Source: a virus | Virus record (IMG/VR): IMGVR_UViG_3300028840_002373 | Location: 1 to 56,600 of that record | Length of the DNA stretch: 56,600 nt | Reading direction: 5' to 3' (one strand) | Part shown: piece by piece, positions 8,618 through 15,083 of the stretch | Position numbering within the stretch: position 1 is the first letter of the stretch | Layout of the letters: the number at the start of each line of letters is the position of its first letter | The notes under the pieces: model-generated | Seen by the model: the letters and a program-made list of their open reading frames with translations, nothing else | Database searches by the model: none | Told to the model about the DNA's origin: nothing | Program-made: the position numbers and the translations under genes

Positions 8618-9352
8618 CTACTTAGGAAGTGTATAGTATAATACTTCTATCAAACCTTTCCAGTTATGACCTTCTTTGTGTATTGTTTTTAAGTCTTCTA
8701 AGTAAACATGTGACCATTTAGAAACTTCTTTTAATATTTGCTCATAATTCTTTTTACCTGATGGTGTCTCAGGAACATAAGTTAAATTAAAGTATTCACA
8801 TATACCCTTACAAACTTCAATAGCACATTCTTTTTGATAGTTTAAATCCCTCATTAAATTAGCTTCTTTTAGTATATCCATGAATCCAAACTCACTTAAT
8901 ACTGCTGGCATTGTTGTTTCTCTTAATACAAAAAAGTTAGCTGATTTAACACCCCTATTTTTCAATGGTGTACCTTGTAAGCTATATTTATGAATACTAG
9001 TTGCTAATTTTTTTCCGCTAGAACTATTAGGATAATGGTAAGTCTCAATACCACCTTCACCAGATCGCCAAGAGTTAGTCAAAGCATTAAAATGACCAGA
9101 CCAAAAAATATTACACTTTTTATTATTTGCTCTATTTGTGCGAACATAAAGAGGTGTATCAGTTCTTTCTGGTGATACATCATAAGGTGTTAATTGCGGT
9201 TGTCTCTTTAGTTCTTCAATTAAAAAAGTTTTACATGCATGATTAAATTCGTTTTCTCTTATCTGTGTTCCATCTGGATATTCAGGTGTTCTTTTTCCAG
9301 CAGTTTCCATTCCATGACCATCCGAGCAAGCTACTGTATAAATTTTACTCAT
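8618..9352 (-). CDS. Endolysin, N-acetylmuramoyl-L-alanine amidase (Amidase_3 type)
   Basis: A 244-residue enzyme that cleaves the amide bond between muramic acid and the stem peptide at the end of infection. The zinc site can be traced: His in CSDGHGMETAGKR near residue 12, Glu in IRENEFNHA, His in WSGHFNALTN and the catalytic Glu in VLSEFGFMD, all in Amidase_3 order. From about residue 196 a separate C-terminal segment (PSGKKNYEQILKEVSKWSHV) probably binds the cell wall. The start is ATG 9352 after AAAGGAGT; the longer TTG reading is not favoured. It is transcribed leftward with the XhlA-like gene and away from the holin. Confidence 0.9.
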   Translation of the reverse strand: MSKIYTVACSDGHGMETAGKRTPEYPDGTQIRENEFNHACKTFLIEELKRQPQLTPYDVSPERTDTPLYVRTNRANNKKCNIFWSGHFNALTNSWRSGEGGIETYHYPNSSSGKKLATSIHKYSLQGTPLKNRGVKSANFFVLRETTMPAVLSEFGFMDILKEANLMRDLNYQKECAIEVCKGICEYFNLTYVPETPSGKKNYEQILKEVSKWSHVYLEDLKTIHKEGHNWKGLIEVLYYTLPK

Positions 9353-9428
9353 ATTATTACTCCTTTCCAAAAGTACCGTTCTTTTTTCTATTTTGAATAT
9401 TTGGTCTTGATATACCTAATCCAGTTTT

Positions 9429-9650
9429 TTATTTGCTAACATAGGTAGCTATTATACCTATTAAGCACATAATGACACCAACTAAAGATGTTAAAACTAA
9501 GTTACCATTAGTTTTCAATGTTTGCTTTAGTTCATCTATTTCCTTTTGTTGCTCGTCGTTACAGTATTTTTGTAATTCAATTTTAGTATTTAAATCTAAT
9601 ATATATCTCAATTGTTTACATTCATTTGAGTTACAATTGTTATCGCTCAT
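9429..9650 (-). CDS. XhlA-like lysis-associated membrane protein
   Basis: A 73-residue protein with a Cys-containing N-terminus (NNCNSNECKQ), a charged coiled coil at about residues 18-48 and one C-terminal membrane span (LVLTSLVGVIMCLIGIIATYV). This is the layout of XhlA/haemolysin-type proteins that work with holins in Gram-positive phages. It is the first gene of the leftward lysis transcript, 76 nt upstream of the endolysin. The start follows AAAGGATG. Family membership is by architecture and context; an antiholin role is possible. Confidence 0.7.
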   Translation of the reverse strand: MSDNNCNSNECKQLRYILDLNTKIELQKYCNDEQQKEIDELKQTLKTNGNLVLTSLVGVIMCLIGIIATYVSK

Positions 9651-9668
9651 GATATAAACATCCTTTTA

Positions 9669-9738
9669 TTTATATTGTATCATTTATTACTTATCAATAA
9701 AAGAATTGAATATTAATATATTAATGATACAATATAAA
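9669..9738. promoter_or_regulatory. Mirror-symmetric divergent lysis promoters
   Basis: A perfect 15-bp inverted repeat (ATGATACAATATAAA) has its arms at 9669-9683 and 9724-9738. Each arm carries a TACAAT -10 box pointing outward, one toward the XhlA-amidase pair and one toward the holin. Plausible -35 elements lie between the arms. The arrangement would fire both lysis transcripts together or expose both to the same regulator. Confidence 0.65.
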
Positions 9739-9755
9739 CAAGTGATTATTATTCT

Positions 9756-9784
9756 CATGGTTTAGCACACAATAATAAACCATG
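9756..9784 (+). promoter_or_regulatory. Hairpin in the holin 5' leader
   Basis: A 9-bp stem (CATGGTTTA with TAAACCATG) closes an 11-nt loop 17 nt before the holin start codon. It ends next to the ribosome binding site, so it could affect holin translation and lysis timing. The structure is seen; the role is inferred. Confidence 0.5.
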
Positions 9785-9801
9785 TGAAATGAGGTGATTT
9801 A

Positions 9802-10002
9802 ATGCAAAATGATATTCAACGTAGAATTAGAAGTAAAGTTTTATGGTTAGCTATAGCTAGTCAATTAGGAATCATCTTAGTTACATTAGGAATCTTCGAC
9901 AATACAGTATTAGAAGAATACAAGATAATAGTAAATGCATTATTAGTGATATTAGGTTCATTTGGTATTATAAATAATCCTACAGATAAGAATCACTTAT
10001 AA
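9802..10002 (+). CDS. Holin (phi LC3-like family)
   Basis: A 66-residue membrane protein with two hydrophobic spans, around residues 13-31 (VLWLAIASQLGIILVTLGI) and 43-56, and the ending GSFGIINNPTDKNHL. The combination of an N-terminal basic segment, a W in span 1 and a terminal NPT motif matches phi LC3-type holins, which permeabilise the membrane so that the amidase reaches the wall. Start ATG 9802 follows GAGGTGATTTA. It has its own promoter and terminator and is read divergently from the amidase, an uncommon layout for a holin-endolysin pair. Confidence 0.85.
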   Translation: MQNDIQRRIRSKVLWLAIASQLGIILVTLGIFDNTVLEEYKIIVNALLVILGSFGIINNPTDKNHL

Positions 10003-10027
10003 ATCAACTCTAGTAAATATTTTATAT

Positions 10028-10053
10028 TAGACTATTATTAGTCTATTTTTTTT
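10028..10053 (+). terminator. Holin terminator
   Basis: A 7-bp stem TAGACTA/TAGTCTA with a TTAT loop is followed by a run of T residues, 26 nt after the holin stop. It makes the holin essentially monocistronic, with possible read-through to the HTH gene whose ribosome binding site follows. Confidence 0.8.
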
Positions 10054-10073
10054 AAACTAATGGAGGTTAGGAA

Positions 10074-10340
10074 ATGTCTATTAAACAAATAACAACTAAA
10101 TATAATTTAAATCCGCTTTATTTAAAAAAAGTAATAAAGATGAAAAATGTAACACAACAAGAATTAATGCAACTTTTTGATAGGAGTATTGCTTCTATTT
10201 ACACTAGGTTAAGTGGTTCAAAAATGTTTACAATTAAAGAAGCATTTTTATTAGCTGATTATCTGGATATGGATATAAATAAGTTATTTGCACCAACACA
10301 AGATGATGTTATGAATGTTATTGTTAGAGATAAATTATGA
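10074..10340 (+). CDS. Helix-turn-helix regulator, Cro/CI-like
   Basis: An 88-residue protein in which residues about 24-70 form an HTH_3 domain: VTQQELMQLFDRSIASIYTR as helix-turn-helix, followed by FTIKEAFLLADYLDMDINKLF, the typical end of this fold. It likely binds DNA as a dimer and controls phage transcription. The start follows GGAGG. Its stop overlaps the start of the next gene by 4 nt, so the two are translationally coupled. It is too short for a full CI with a cleavage domain and may be a Cro-like or late regulator. Confidence 0.75.
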   Translation: MSIKQITTKYNLNPLYLKKVIKMKNVTQQELMQLFDRSIASIYTRLSGSKMFTIKEAFLLADYLDMDINKLFAPTQDDVMNVIVRDKL

Positions 10341-10618
10341 GTGATTATTTTTCAAATGAATACCACGAAATAGGTTATACAATTAATCGTAATGAATTAA
10401 TTAATGATTTAAGAAAACAATTGAAACAAAAGGAAAAACAGTTAAGTATAGGTGAAATTGATAAATATATATACATAACTGTTTTATACAACTCAAATAT
10501 AGAAATGATAAAGATACCAGATAAATATATTTTTCCTGTAAATATTCATCAAATATATTACATGATTTACAATAGCTTTCTTTCAGATAAAAGTGAATAT
10601 GATTCGATACACAATTAA
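10337..10618 (+). CDS. Hypothetical protein coupled to the HTH gene
   Basis: A 93-residue protein whose ATG overlaps the HTH stop codon (ATGA). It has a basic amphipathic helix (NDLRKQLKQKEKQLSIGEIDK) and a Tyr/Ile-rich second half. No family recognised. Tight coupling suggests it works with the regulator, perhaps as a partner or inhibitor, but nothing in the sequence proves this. Confidence 0.6.
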   Translation: MSDYFSNEYHEIGYTINRNELINDLRKQLKQKEKQLSIGEIDKYIYITVLYNSNIEMIKIPDKYIFPVNIHQIYYMIYNSFLSDKSEYDSIHN

Positions 10619-10624
10619 AAAAAA

Positions 10625-10663
10625 GAATTATAGGCTATACTATAATAGTTTAGTCTATAATTC
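10625..10663. terminator. Bidirectional terminator between convergent genes
   Basis: The arms GAATTATAG and CTATAATTC sit between the HTH operon and the leftward operon ending at 10650. Read leftward, the hairpin is followed by T residues and TTTAATTGTG, the recurring distal motif. It overlaps the last codons of the minus-strand gene. Confidence 0.8.
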
Positions 10664-11069
10664 TCGTACCATAAGGTAATATTTTGTAAACTCCATTTTT
10701 CAGTTGTTTAACTATTTTTATCTTTGAATAATCTGAGAACTCAAAAGTCTGATATGTCATATTTAATATCCTATCTTCAATTTCAATTGTTCTTACATCT
10801 TTGTCAATTTCATACAATACATACATGACTGTTTCCATCGGCTCATTAATCATATTATCATTAGCTAATTTCTTATGAGCTTTATAGGCTAATGTATTTT
10901 TAATAGTAGGTTTTGGGGTGCGGTCTAGGATTAATGCAGTAACTTTAGTTACAATTGGTTCTGATTGCTTTTTAGATTTGAAATTTGGTTTAATAACTTT
11001 ATAACCAATGTATATGTGAATTATTAAGATTAAACCAATTATAATCATTATAATAGTATTCTTATTCAC
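10650..11069 (-). CDS. Hypothetical membrane-anchored protein
   Basis: A 139-residue protein with one N-terminal membrane span (IIMIIIGLILIIHIYIGYKV) and a soluble beta-rich domain of about 100 residues, probably outside the membrane. No family recognised. It is the last gene of the leftward cluster starting at 11931 and overlaps the stop of its upstream neighbour by 4 nt (ATGA), so it is translationally coupled. Confidence 0.6.
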   Translation of the reverse strand: MNKNTIIMIIIGLILIIHIYIGYKVIKPNFKSKKQSEPIVTKVTALILDRTPKPTIKNTLAYKAHKKLANDNMINEPMETVMYVLYEIDKDVRTIEIEDRILNMTYQTFEFSDYSKIKIVKQLKNGVYKILPYGTRIID

Positions 11070-11257
11070 AATTTATCACTCCTATTCAAGAAGATTTCTA
11101 TATTAATATCTAACCTTTTTAATTGTGATTTTAACGAATTAAATAAATCTTCATTCTTTTTATCTTTATATAAGTGAATATCAACAAAATTAATCCACTC
11201 ATTAATTTCATTGATATGTTGTTTAATTACATTATCTAATTCACTTTTAATATCCAT
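11066..11257 (-). CDS. Small hypothetical helical protein
   Basis: A 63-residue, mostly helical, charged protein (WINFVDIHLYKDKKNEDLFN) with no recognised motif. It starts 7 nt after the stop of the upstream gene and its stop overlaps the next start, so it belongs to the 11931-10650 operon. Confidence 0.55.
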   Translation of the reverse strand: MDIKSELDNVIKQHINEINEWINFVDIHLYKDKKNEDLFNSLKSQLKRLDINIEIFLNRSDKL

Positions 11258-11264
11258 AATTCAC

Positions 11265-11498
11265 CTACTTAACTAACTCGTACTTCCTGTGAAATTCTTC
11301 ATATGATAACCAATAAATATTATCTTCATTGTTATGAACATATACATATTCATAACCGTTCCTATGTTTATCAGTTTCAACATATCTTAATTGGTTATCT
11401 ATAGCATACTCATAATAACTTTTTGGCATAGCGTAAATATCACTATCACTAAGAGAATAAACTTTACACTTGTATTTGTGCTTCTTCTTGTATACCAT
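11265..11498 (-). CDS. Small hypothetical Tyr-rich protein
   Basis: A 77-residue protein with a basic N-terminus (VYKKKHKYKCKVYSL) and many tyrosines, ending in YWLSYEEFHRKYELVK. No family recognised. It has a GGAGGG-type site just before the start and lies between the Cys-rich protein and a small helical protein in one leftward operon. Confidence 0.55.
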   Translation of the reverse strand: MVYKKKHKYKCKVYSLSDSDIYAMPKSYYEYAIDNQLRYVETDKHRNGYEYVYVHNNEDNIYWLSYEEFHRKYELVK

Positions 11499-11516
11499 GT
11501 TTAACCCTCCATATCC

Positions 11517-11777
11517 TCAACCATCATTGTAACAAGTAGTACAATATTTTGACATATCATTAACATTCATAACAGTACACTTGTCACACAATACTTTACC
11601 GCATTTTTCACAGGTATTCTCACAACTTTCACATACCATAGCTTCACACATGTCACACTCTTGTATTCTATCTCTACAATCATTACAATAGTTACTATGA
11701 CATATTGAACATTGCTCATAATCTACATGCTTTGTTTCTGATGTTAATATCAGATTACCACATATACAATCATCCAT
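11517..11777 (-). CDS. Cysteine-rich zinc-binding protein
   Basis: Using ATG 11777, which follows AAGGTGA at proper spacing, the product is 86 residues with at least six Cys pairs (CICG, CSIC, CNDC, CDMC, CESC, CEKC, CDKC, CTTC). The spacing resembles treble-clef or B-box/RING-like multi-zinc folds. Such small phage proteins often bind nucleic acid or host proteins. The start overlaps the stop of the RHH gene by 8 nt. A longer reading to 11813 has no ribosome binding site. Zinc binding is a strong inference; the role is unknown. Confidence 0.7.
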   Translation of the reverse strand: MDDCICGNLILTSETKHVDYEQCSICHSNYCNDCRDRIQECDMCEAMVCESCENTCEKCGKVLCDKCTVMNVNDMSKYCTTCYNDG

Positions 11778-11931
11778 TGTTTCCGTCACCTTCTTTAGAT
11801 TCAACATATTCATTCATAAATTTAATTAATACATGTGACATTGTTCTACCATCACAAGCTTCTTTAAATTTTTGTTTTAATTCAGCACCAGCGATTACAA
11901 CTATTCTATCATCTTGTTTTTTAACACTCAT
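11770..11931 (-). CDS. Ribbon-helix-helix DNA-binding protein
   Basis: A 53-residue protein preceded by AAAGGAGTG. The strand DDRIVVIAGAELKQKFKEAC followed by GRTMSHVLIKFMNEYVE has the ribbon-helix-helix pattern of CopG/Arc-like repressors. It is the first gene after a TTGACA-N17-TAATAT promoter at 11964-11992 and is coupled to the Cys-rich protein by an 8-nt overlap. It probably represses its own operon, and perhaps others with the same promoter family. Confidence 0.7.
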   Translation of the reverse strand: MSVKKQDDRIVVIAGAELKQKFKEACDGRTMSHVLIKFMNEYVESKEGDGNNG

Positions 11932-11963
11932 TCATAACACTCCTTTATTTATTAATTGATTAT

Positions 11964-11992
11964 ATATTATCATGAATTATAATCAATGTCAA
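11964..11992 (-). promoter_or_regulatory. Early promoter of the TTGACA-N17-TAATAT family
   Basis: On the minus strand, TTGACA at 11992-11987, a 17-nt spacer and TAATAT at 11969-11964 stand 33 nt before the RHH gene. The spacer shares a TTRAT...CATGA pattern with the other members of this family. Confidence 0.8.
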
Positions 11993-12011
11993 TACTTTAT
12001 AACAATTAAAA

Positions 12012-12042
12012 AATAAGGACTATTTATACATAAGTCCTTATT
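12012..12042 (-). terminator. Terminator of the primase-helicase operon
   Basis: A 10-bp stem AATAAGGACT/AGTCCTTATT followed leftward by TTTTTTAATTGTT. It stops transcription from the 14.7-kb promoter before the next promoter at 11.99 kb. Confidence 0.85.
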
Positions 12043-12103
12043 CTTCTATATTTTACATTAGTTTGATTTTATGATATACTAATTATTGATTATTGATAAC
12101 TTT

Positions 12104-14446
12104 TTAAAAATTCGATAAATGTTGATATTGCGTTAATATATCATCTTTGATTTTCAGACCAATTAAGCCACGACTTGTTGGTTTTTTTGTTTTAGGATTT
12201 ATAACATGCTTACTTTCTTTAATTGATTTAAACTTACTAGATATTTCTTTTCTTAATTGTGACCCTGACTTTTTAAATTTTAGATTTTCTTCTTCACAAT
12301 AAAGTTTAAACCAATGCAAAAGATCACTTGTAACCAGTTGTCCATCTTCTTTTAACTCAAACCATTCATTAACAAAGTCAACTACTGGTGAATCTTGGGT
12401 AATATAGTCTTTTATGATTTCTTCATTTTCTGTAGTTGTGCTAAATTTTAAATTGTTGCTCATTAATCGCCTTAATCCTTCAAACATCCAATTAAAAACA
12501 GCTTCATAATTAAATTTATTCAGTATCTCAGTATCTTGTTTTTCTTTTGGACATATATTTTTAAATGGTATAATAATAAATCTATTAAAAAACTCAGGTG
12601 ATTTATCATAAGTCATAGGTAACTGATTTGCACTAAAGTACAATCTAGCTGTATTATATCCAAAAATACTATCTCTACCTTTTTTCTCATATTTCATTAA
12701 ATCATCACCAGTTAGTATTTTAATTGTACTAGTGTCTTCAATTGGTGTTGATGGTAAATCAGCACATACATTAACTAATTTAGATAACAAAGAAGCTGTG
12801 TTAAATCTTGAGTTTTTCTTTGTTAAATCTTGTAATGGTTCACCACTACTATTCTCAGTACCTATTATTTTTAATAGTGTACTAAGTATAACTGATTTAC
12901 CAGTATCACCTTTACCATAAAGCATAAAGAATTTTTTTGCTCTATTGTGAGGAATTAAAGCATAACCCATGATTTCTTGAAGTAGCTTTTGTTGATATTT
13001 TGGTAAAACATCATCTAAAAATTTACTAAATATCTCACATTTAGCTTCTGGATTATAGTTATGATTTAATTGTATAGTAGTTAATTTATCTGGTGAATGG
13101 TCTTCTTTAGTAAAATCAGAAGAACCATGCTTAACATTTAAGATACAATTTTTCATATTTATTTGTGTATTAGATGTATTGAATTTAGAAAATTTAATAA
13201 ATTCTCTAAGTAACTGTTTGTAAACTTCATCTACATACTTAGATTCTTTGAATTTATTGTTTTCTACATCTATCATATGATTCTCTATTAACTTAGTTAA
13301 TTGTTGTTTTTCTACAATATTATAAACACCATTATTATAACTGTATGTATTTTGCTCAGTATTAACTATATTATGCTCTACAACTAAATGATTTCTTAAT
13401 TTAGTATAATCTAACTTATAATTATTATTACCATCAATATAAAACCAGTCTTTATCTAATGTTTGATTTTGTTTACTAAAGTCTATCTTTAGATCAAACA
13501 TTTCATTTAATTTAACTACAGCTTTAAATGGTGTGATGTCTTCCATTAAAGCAACTAGGTCTATTACAGTACCGCCTTTTTCACACCCAAAACAATTAAA
13601 AGAATTAGTCACCTCATATATAGCCATACTTGGTGTATTATCGTCATGATCGGGTAATATACAGTTAATAAGTCCTCCATTATAATCAACATTATATTTT
13701 TCAAGAACATTAACAATATCCACTTCACTTTTGACAAAATCAAATACATTATTAATATCTTCTTTTCTCATTTCTGTATTTCTTTGATACTTGTCTTTAA
13801 CTTTGTTTACATCAATTTTACTTAGTAATTCAACTTTTTTATATAACTCATTTACGTTCCTTGTGGCTGATGGTAAATTGTCAACTTTATAATCTTTATA
13901 TACATTACCAGTTAAAACAATAGCATGTTTTTTTATAAATACTTCAATACCACTTTTATCTGGTAAGTTAGAATACTTAGAATGTACTTTTTTTAACTTG
14001 ACACTTTTATTATCTTGTTTAGATAATGTTTTTGTTACCTTATATATAAGATGTAAACCATAACCACTAATAGAATACTCGATATATGGTCTAGTTTTTT
14101 CTATCTCTAAAGTATCTAATACCTCTTTTCCCCAATCGTATAAATTTTTATTTTCATCAAAACATCTATCTAAGTCAATTACCACATAGTCATTATCAAG
14201 TAGATAACTATAATACAATTTTTTTGGATTATTTGCTGTAACTGTCATAAATGACTTATAACAACTTGAATCTTTCCATTTAACATAGTACCCGTTGACA
14301 TCAACTGGCGCTCTTGTCACAACATCACCGAACACCCATTTATTTTGCTCTTTTATTTCTCTAGGTATATTGTGAATATTATCGATATGAGTTGTATTTA
14401 TTACCTCTTTTATATTATTTGTCTCTATCTTATTTAAAACATCCAT
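12104..14446 (-). CDS. AEP primase - CHC2 zinc finger - SF3 helicase fusion
   Basis: A 780-residue replication protein combining primer synthesis and unwinding. Residues about 30-200 form an archaeo-eukaryotic (prim-pol) primase domain with the catalytic DXD (VVIDLDRC, D91 and D93) and the SGxGxH motif (SISGYGLHLIYK). Residues about 230-310 carry a CHC2-type zinc finger (INCILPDHDD, then NSFNCFGCEKGGTVIDL), normally found with TOPRIM primases. From about 480 a D5/SF3 helicase has Walker A GKGDTGKS near 510, Walker B-like LVNVCADL and motif C LYFSANQLP. The last 100 residues look like a D5 C-terminal winged helix. It follows an RHH gene in the same operon, with its own promoter at 14.7 kb. Confidence 0.9.
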   Translation of the reverse strand: MDVLNKIETNNIKEVINTTHIDNIHNIPREIKEQNKWVFGDVVTRAPVDVNGYYVKWKDSSCYKSFMTVTANNPKKLYYSYLLDNDYVVIDLDRCFDENKNLYDWGKEVLDTLEIEKTRPYIEYSISGYGLHLIYKVTKTLSKQDNKSVKLKKVHSKYSNLPDKSGIEVFIKKHAIVLTGNVYKDYKVDNLPSATRNVNELYKKVELLSKIDVNKVKDKYQRNTEMRKEDINNVFDFVKSEVDIVNVLEKYNVDYNGGLINCILPDHDDNTPSMAIYEVTNSFNCFGCEKGGTVIDLVALMEDITPFKAVVKLNEMFDLKIDFSKQNQTLDKDWFYIDGNNNYKLDYTKLRNHLVVEHNIVNTEQNTYSYNNGVYNIVEKQQLTKLIENHMIDVENNKFKESKYVDEVYKQLLREFIKFSKFNTSNTQINMKNCILNVKHGSSDFTKEDHSPDKLTTIQLNHNYNPEAKCEIFSKFLDDVLPKYQQKLLQEIMGYALIPHNRAKKFFMLYGKGDTGKSVILSTLLKIIGTENSSGEPLQDLTKKNSRFNTASLLSKLVNVCADLPSTPIEDTSTIKILTGDDLMKYEKKGRDSIFGYNTARLYFSANQLPMTYDKSPEFFNRFIIIPFKNICPKEKQDTEILNKFNYEAVFNWMFEGLRRLMSNNLKFSTTTENEEIIKDYITQDSPVVDFVNEWFELKEDGQLVTSDLLHWFKLYCEEENLKFKKSGSQLRKEISSKFKSIKESKHVINPKTKKPTSRGLIGLKIKDDILTQYQHLSNF

Positions 14447-14460
14447 AGTATAATACCTCC

Positions 14461-14658
14461 TTACTTAACATTAGTTTTATAGTTGTCTTCTTTTAACTCT
14501 AAGTTATCAAAATTATTAATTAAAAATTCTAAAACAGTTGTCATATTTTTACCTTGAGATTTAGCTATATCTTCTAACTTTTCTATTGTCTCAGGGTAAA
14601 ATTTGTATGTTTTAGCTACCTTTTTTACTCTTTCTGGTTTAATCACTTTTAATTTCAT
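14461..14658 (-). CDS. Ribbon-helix-helix protein upstream of primase
   Basis: A 65-residue basic protein. KVAKTYKFYPETIEKLEDIAKSQGKNMTTVLEFLINNF matches the strand-helix-helix layout of CopG-like DNA-binding proteins. It begins the primase operon and lies 14 nt before the primase start, so it is probably an autoregulator of replication genes. The start has a GGAGGTAG site. RHH assignment is by pattern. Confidence 0.65.
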   Translation of the reverse strand: MKLKVIKPERVKKVAKTYKFYPETIEKLEDIAKSQGKNMTTVLEFLINNFDNLELKEDNYKTNVK

Positions 14659-14702
14659 TTATATCTACCTCCATTTATTTATTTGTTTTAATCGGTAAAT
14701 AC

Positions 14703-14731
14703 ATTCTATATCATATTAACATCAATGTCAA
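14703..14731 (-). promoter_or_regulatory. Primase operon promoter
   Basis: TTGACA at 14731-14726, a 17-nt spacer TTGATGTTAATATGATA and a -10 of TAGAAT. It belongs to the same early promoter family as the one at 11.98 kb. Confidence 0.8.
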
Positions 14732-14852
14732 TACTTTATAATAAATATTTTATCGTTAATACATTAACAAACTTATTTACATTGATTAGAAGATATGTTA
14801 ATATAGTAGTATTAACGATGATATATTTTTTTAAAACTTTTCAATAGTGTCT

Positions 14853-14918
14853 GAGAATTTGAAATTACTATTAGTTTCCTTGAATGTAAGAGAATTTGAA
14901 ATTACTATTAGTTTCCTT
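14853..14918. repeat. 29-bp direct repeat in a gene-free stretch
   Basis: Two identical 29-nt copies (GAGAATTTGAAATTACTATT and nine more bases) start at 14853 and 14890, separated by 8 nt. The surrounding 14732-15083 holds no convincing gene, only this repeat and two related terminator hairpins at 14939 and 15051. Possible protein-binding direct repeat; function unknown. Confidence 0.7.
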
Positions 14919-14938
14919 TAAGCGTTTAGTAGAAAAGA

Positions 14939-14965
14939 AAAGACCATATAAATGGTCTTTTTTTA
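14939..14965. terminator. Intrinsic terminator AAAGACCAT
   Basis: A 9-bp stem AAAGACCAT/ATGGTCTTT with an ATAA loop and a following T-run on the plus strand. A near copy lies at 15051-15077, so the pair brackets about 100 bases that may be a decayed gene or a small RNA. I see no open frame between them. Confidence 0.7.
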
Positions 14966-15050
14966 TATTCATTAATATGCTATTATAAGATTGTAGAAAG
15001 ATATTTCCTTTTAATTTAATAATTTTAGTAAATTATAGATTCAAATAAGA

Positions 15051-15077
15051 AAAGACCATCTAATTTGGTCTTTTTCT
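15051..15077 (-). terminator. Terminator of the FtsK/membrane-protein operon
   Basis: Stem AAAGACCA/TGGTCTTT just after the stop at 15084. Both sides carry T-rich flanks, so it works leftward and possibly in both directions. Its sequence is closely related to the hairpin at 14939. Confidence 0.75.
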
Positions 15078-15083
15078 ACGTTT

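Noticed and set aside
8618-10002. Single lysis operon with holin and endolysin
   Set aside because: The genes are on opposite strands with separate promoters and terminators.
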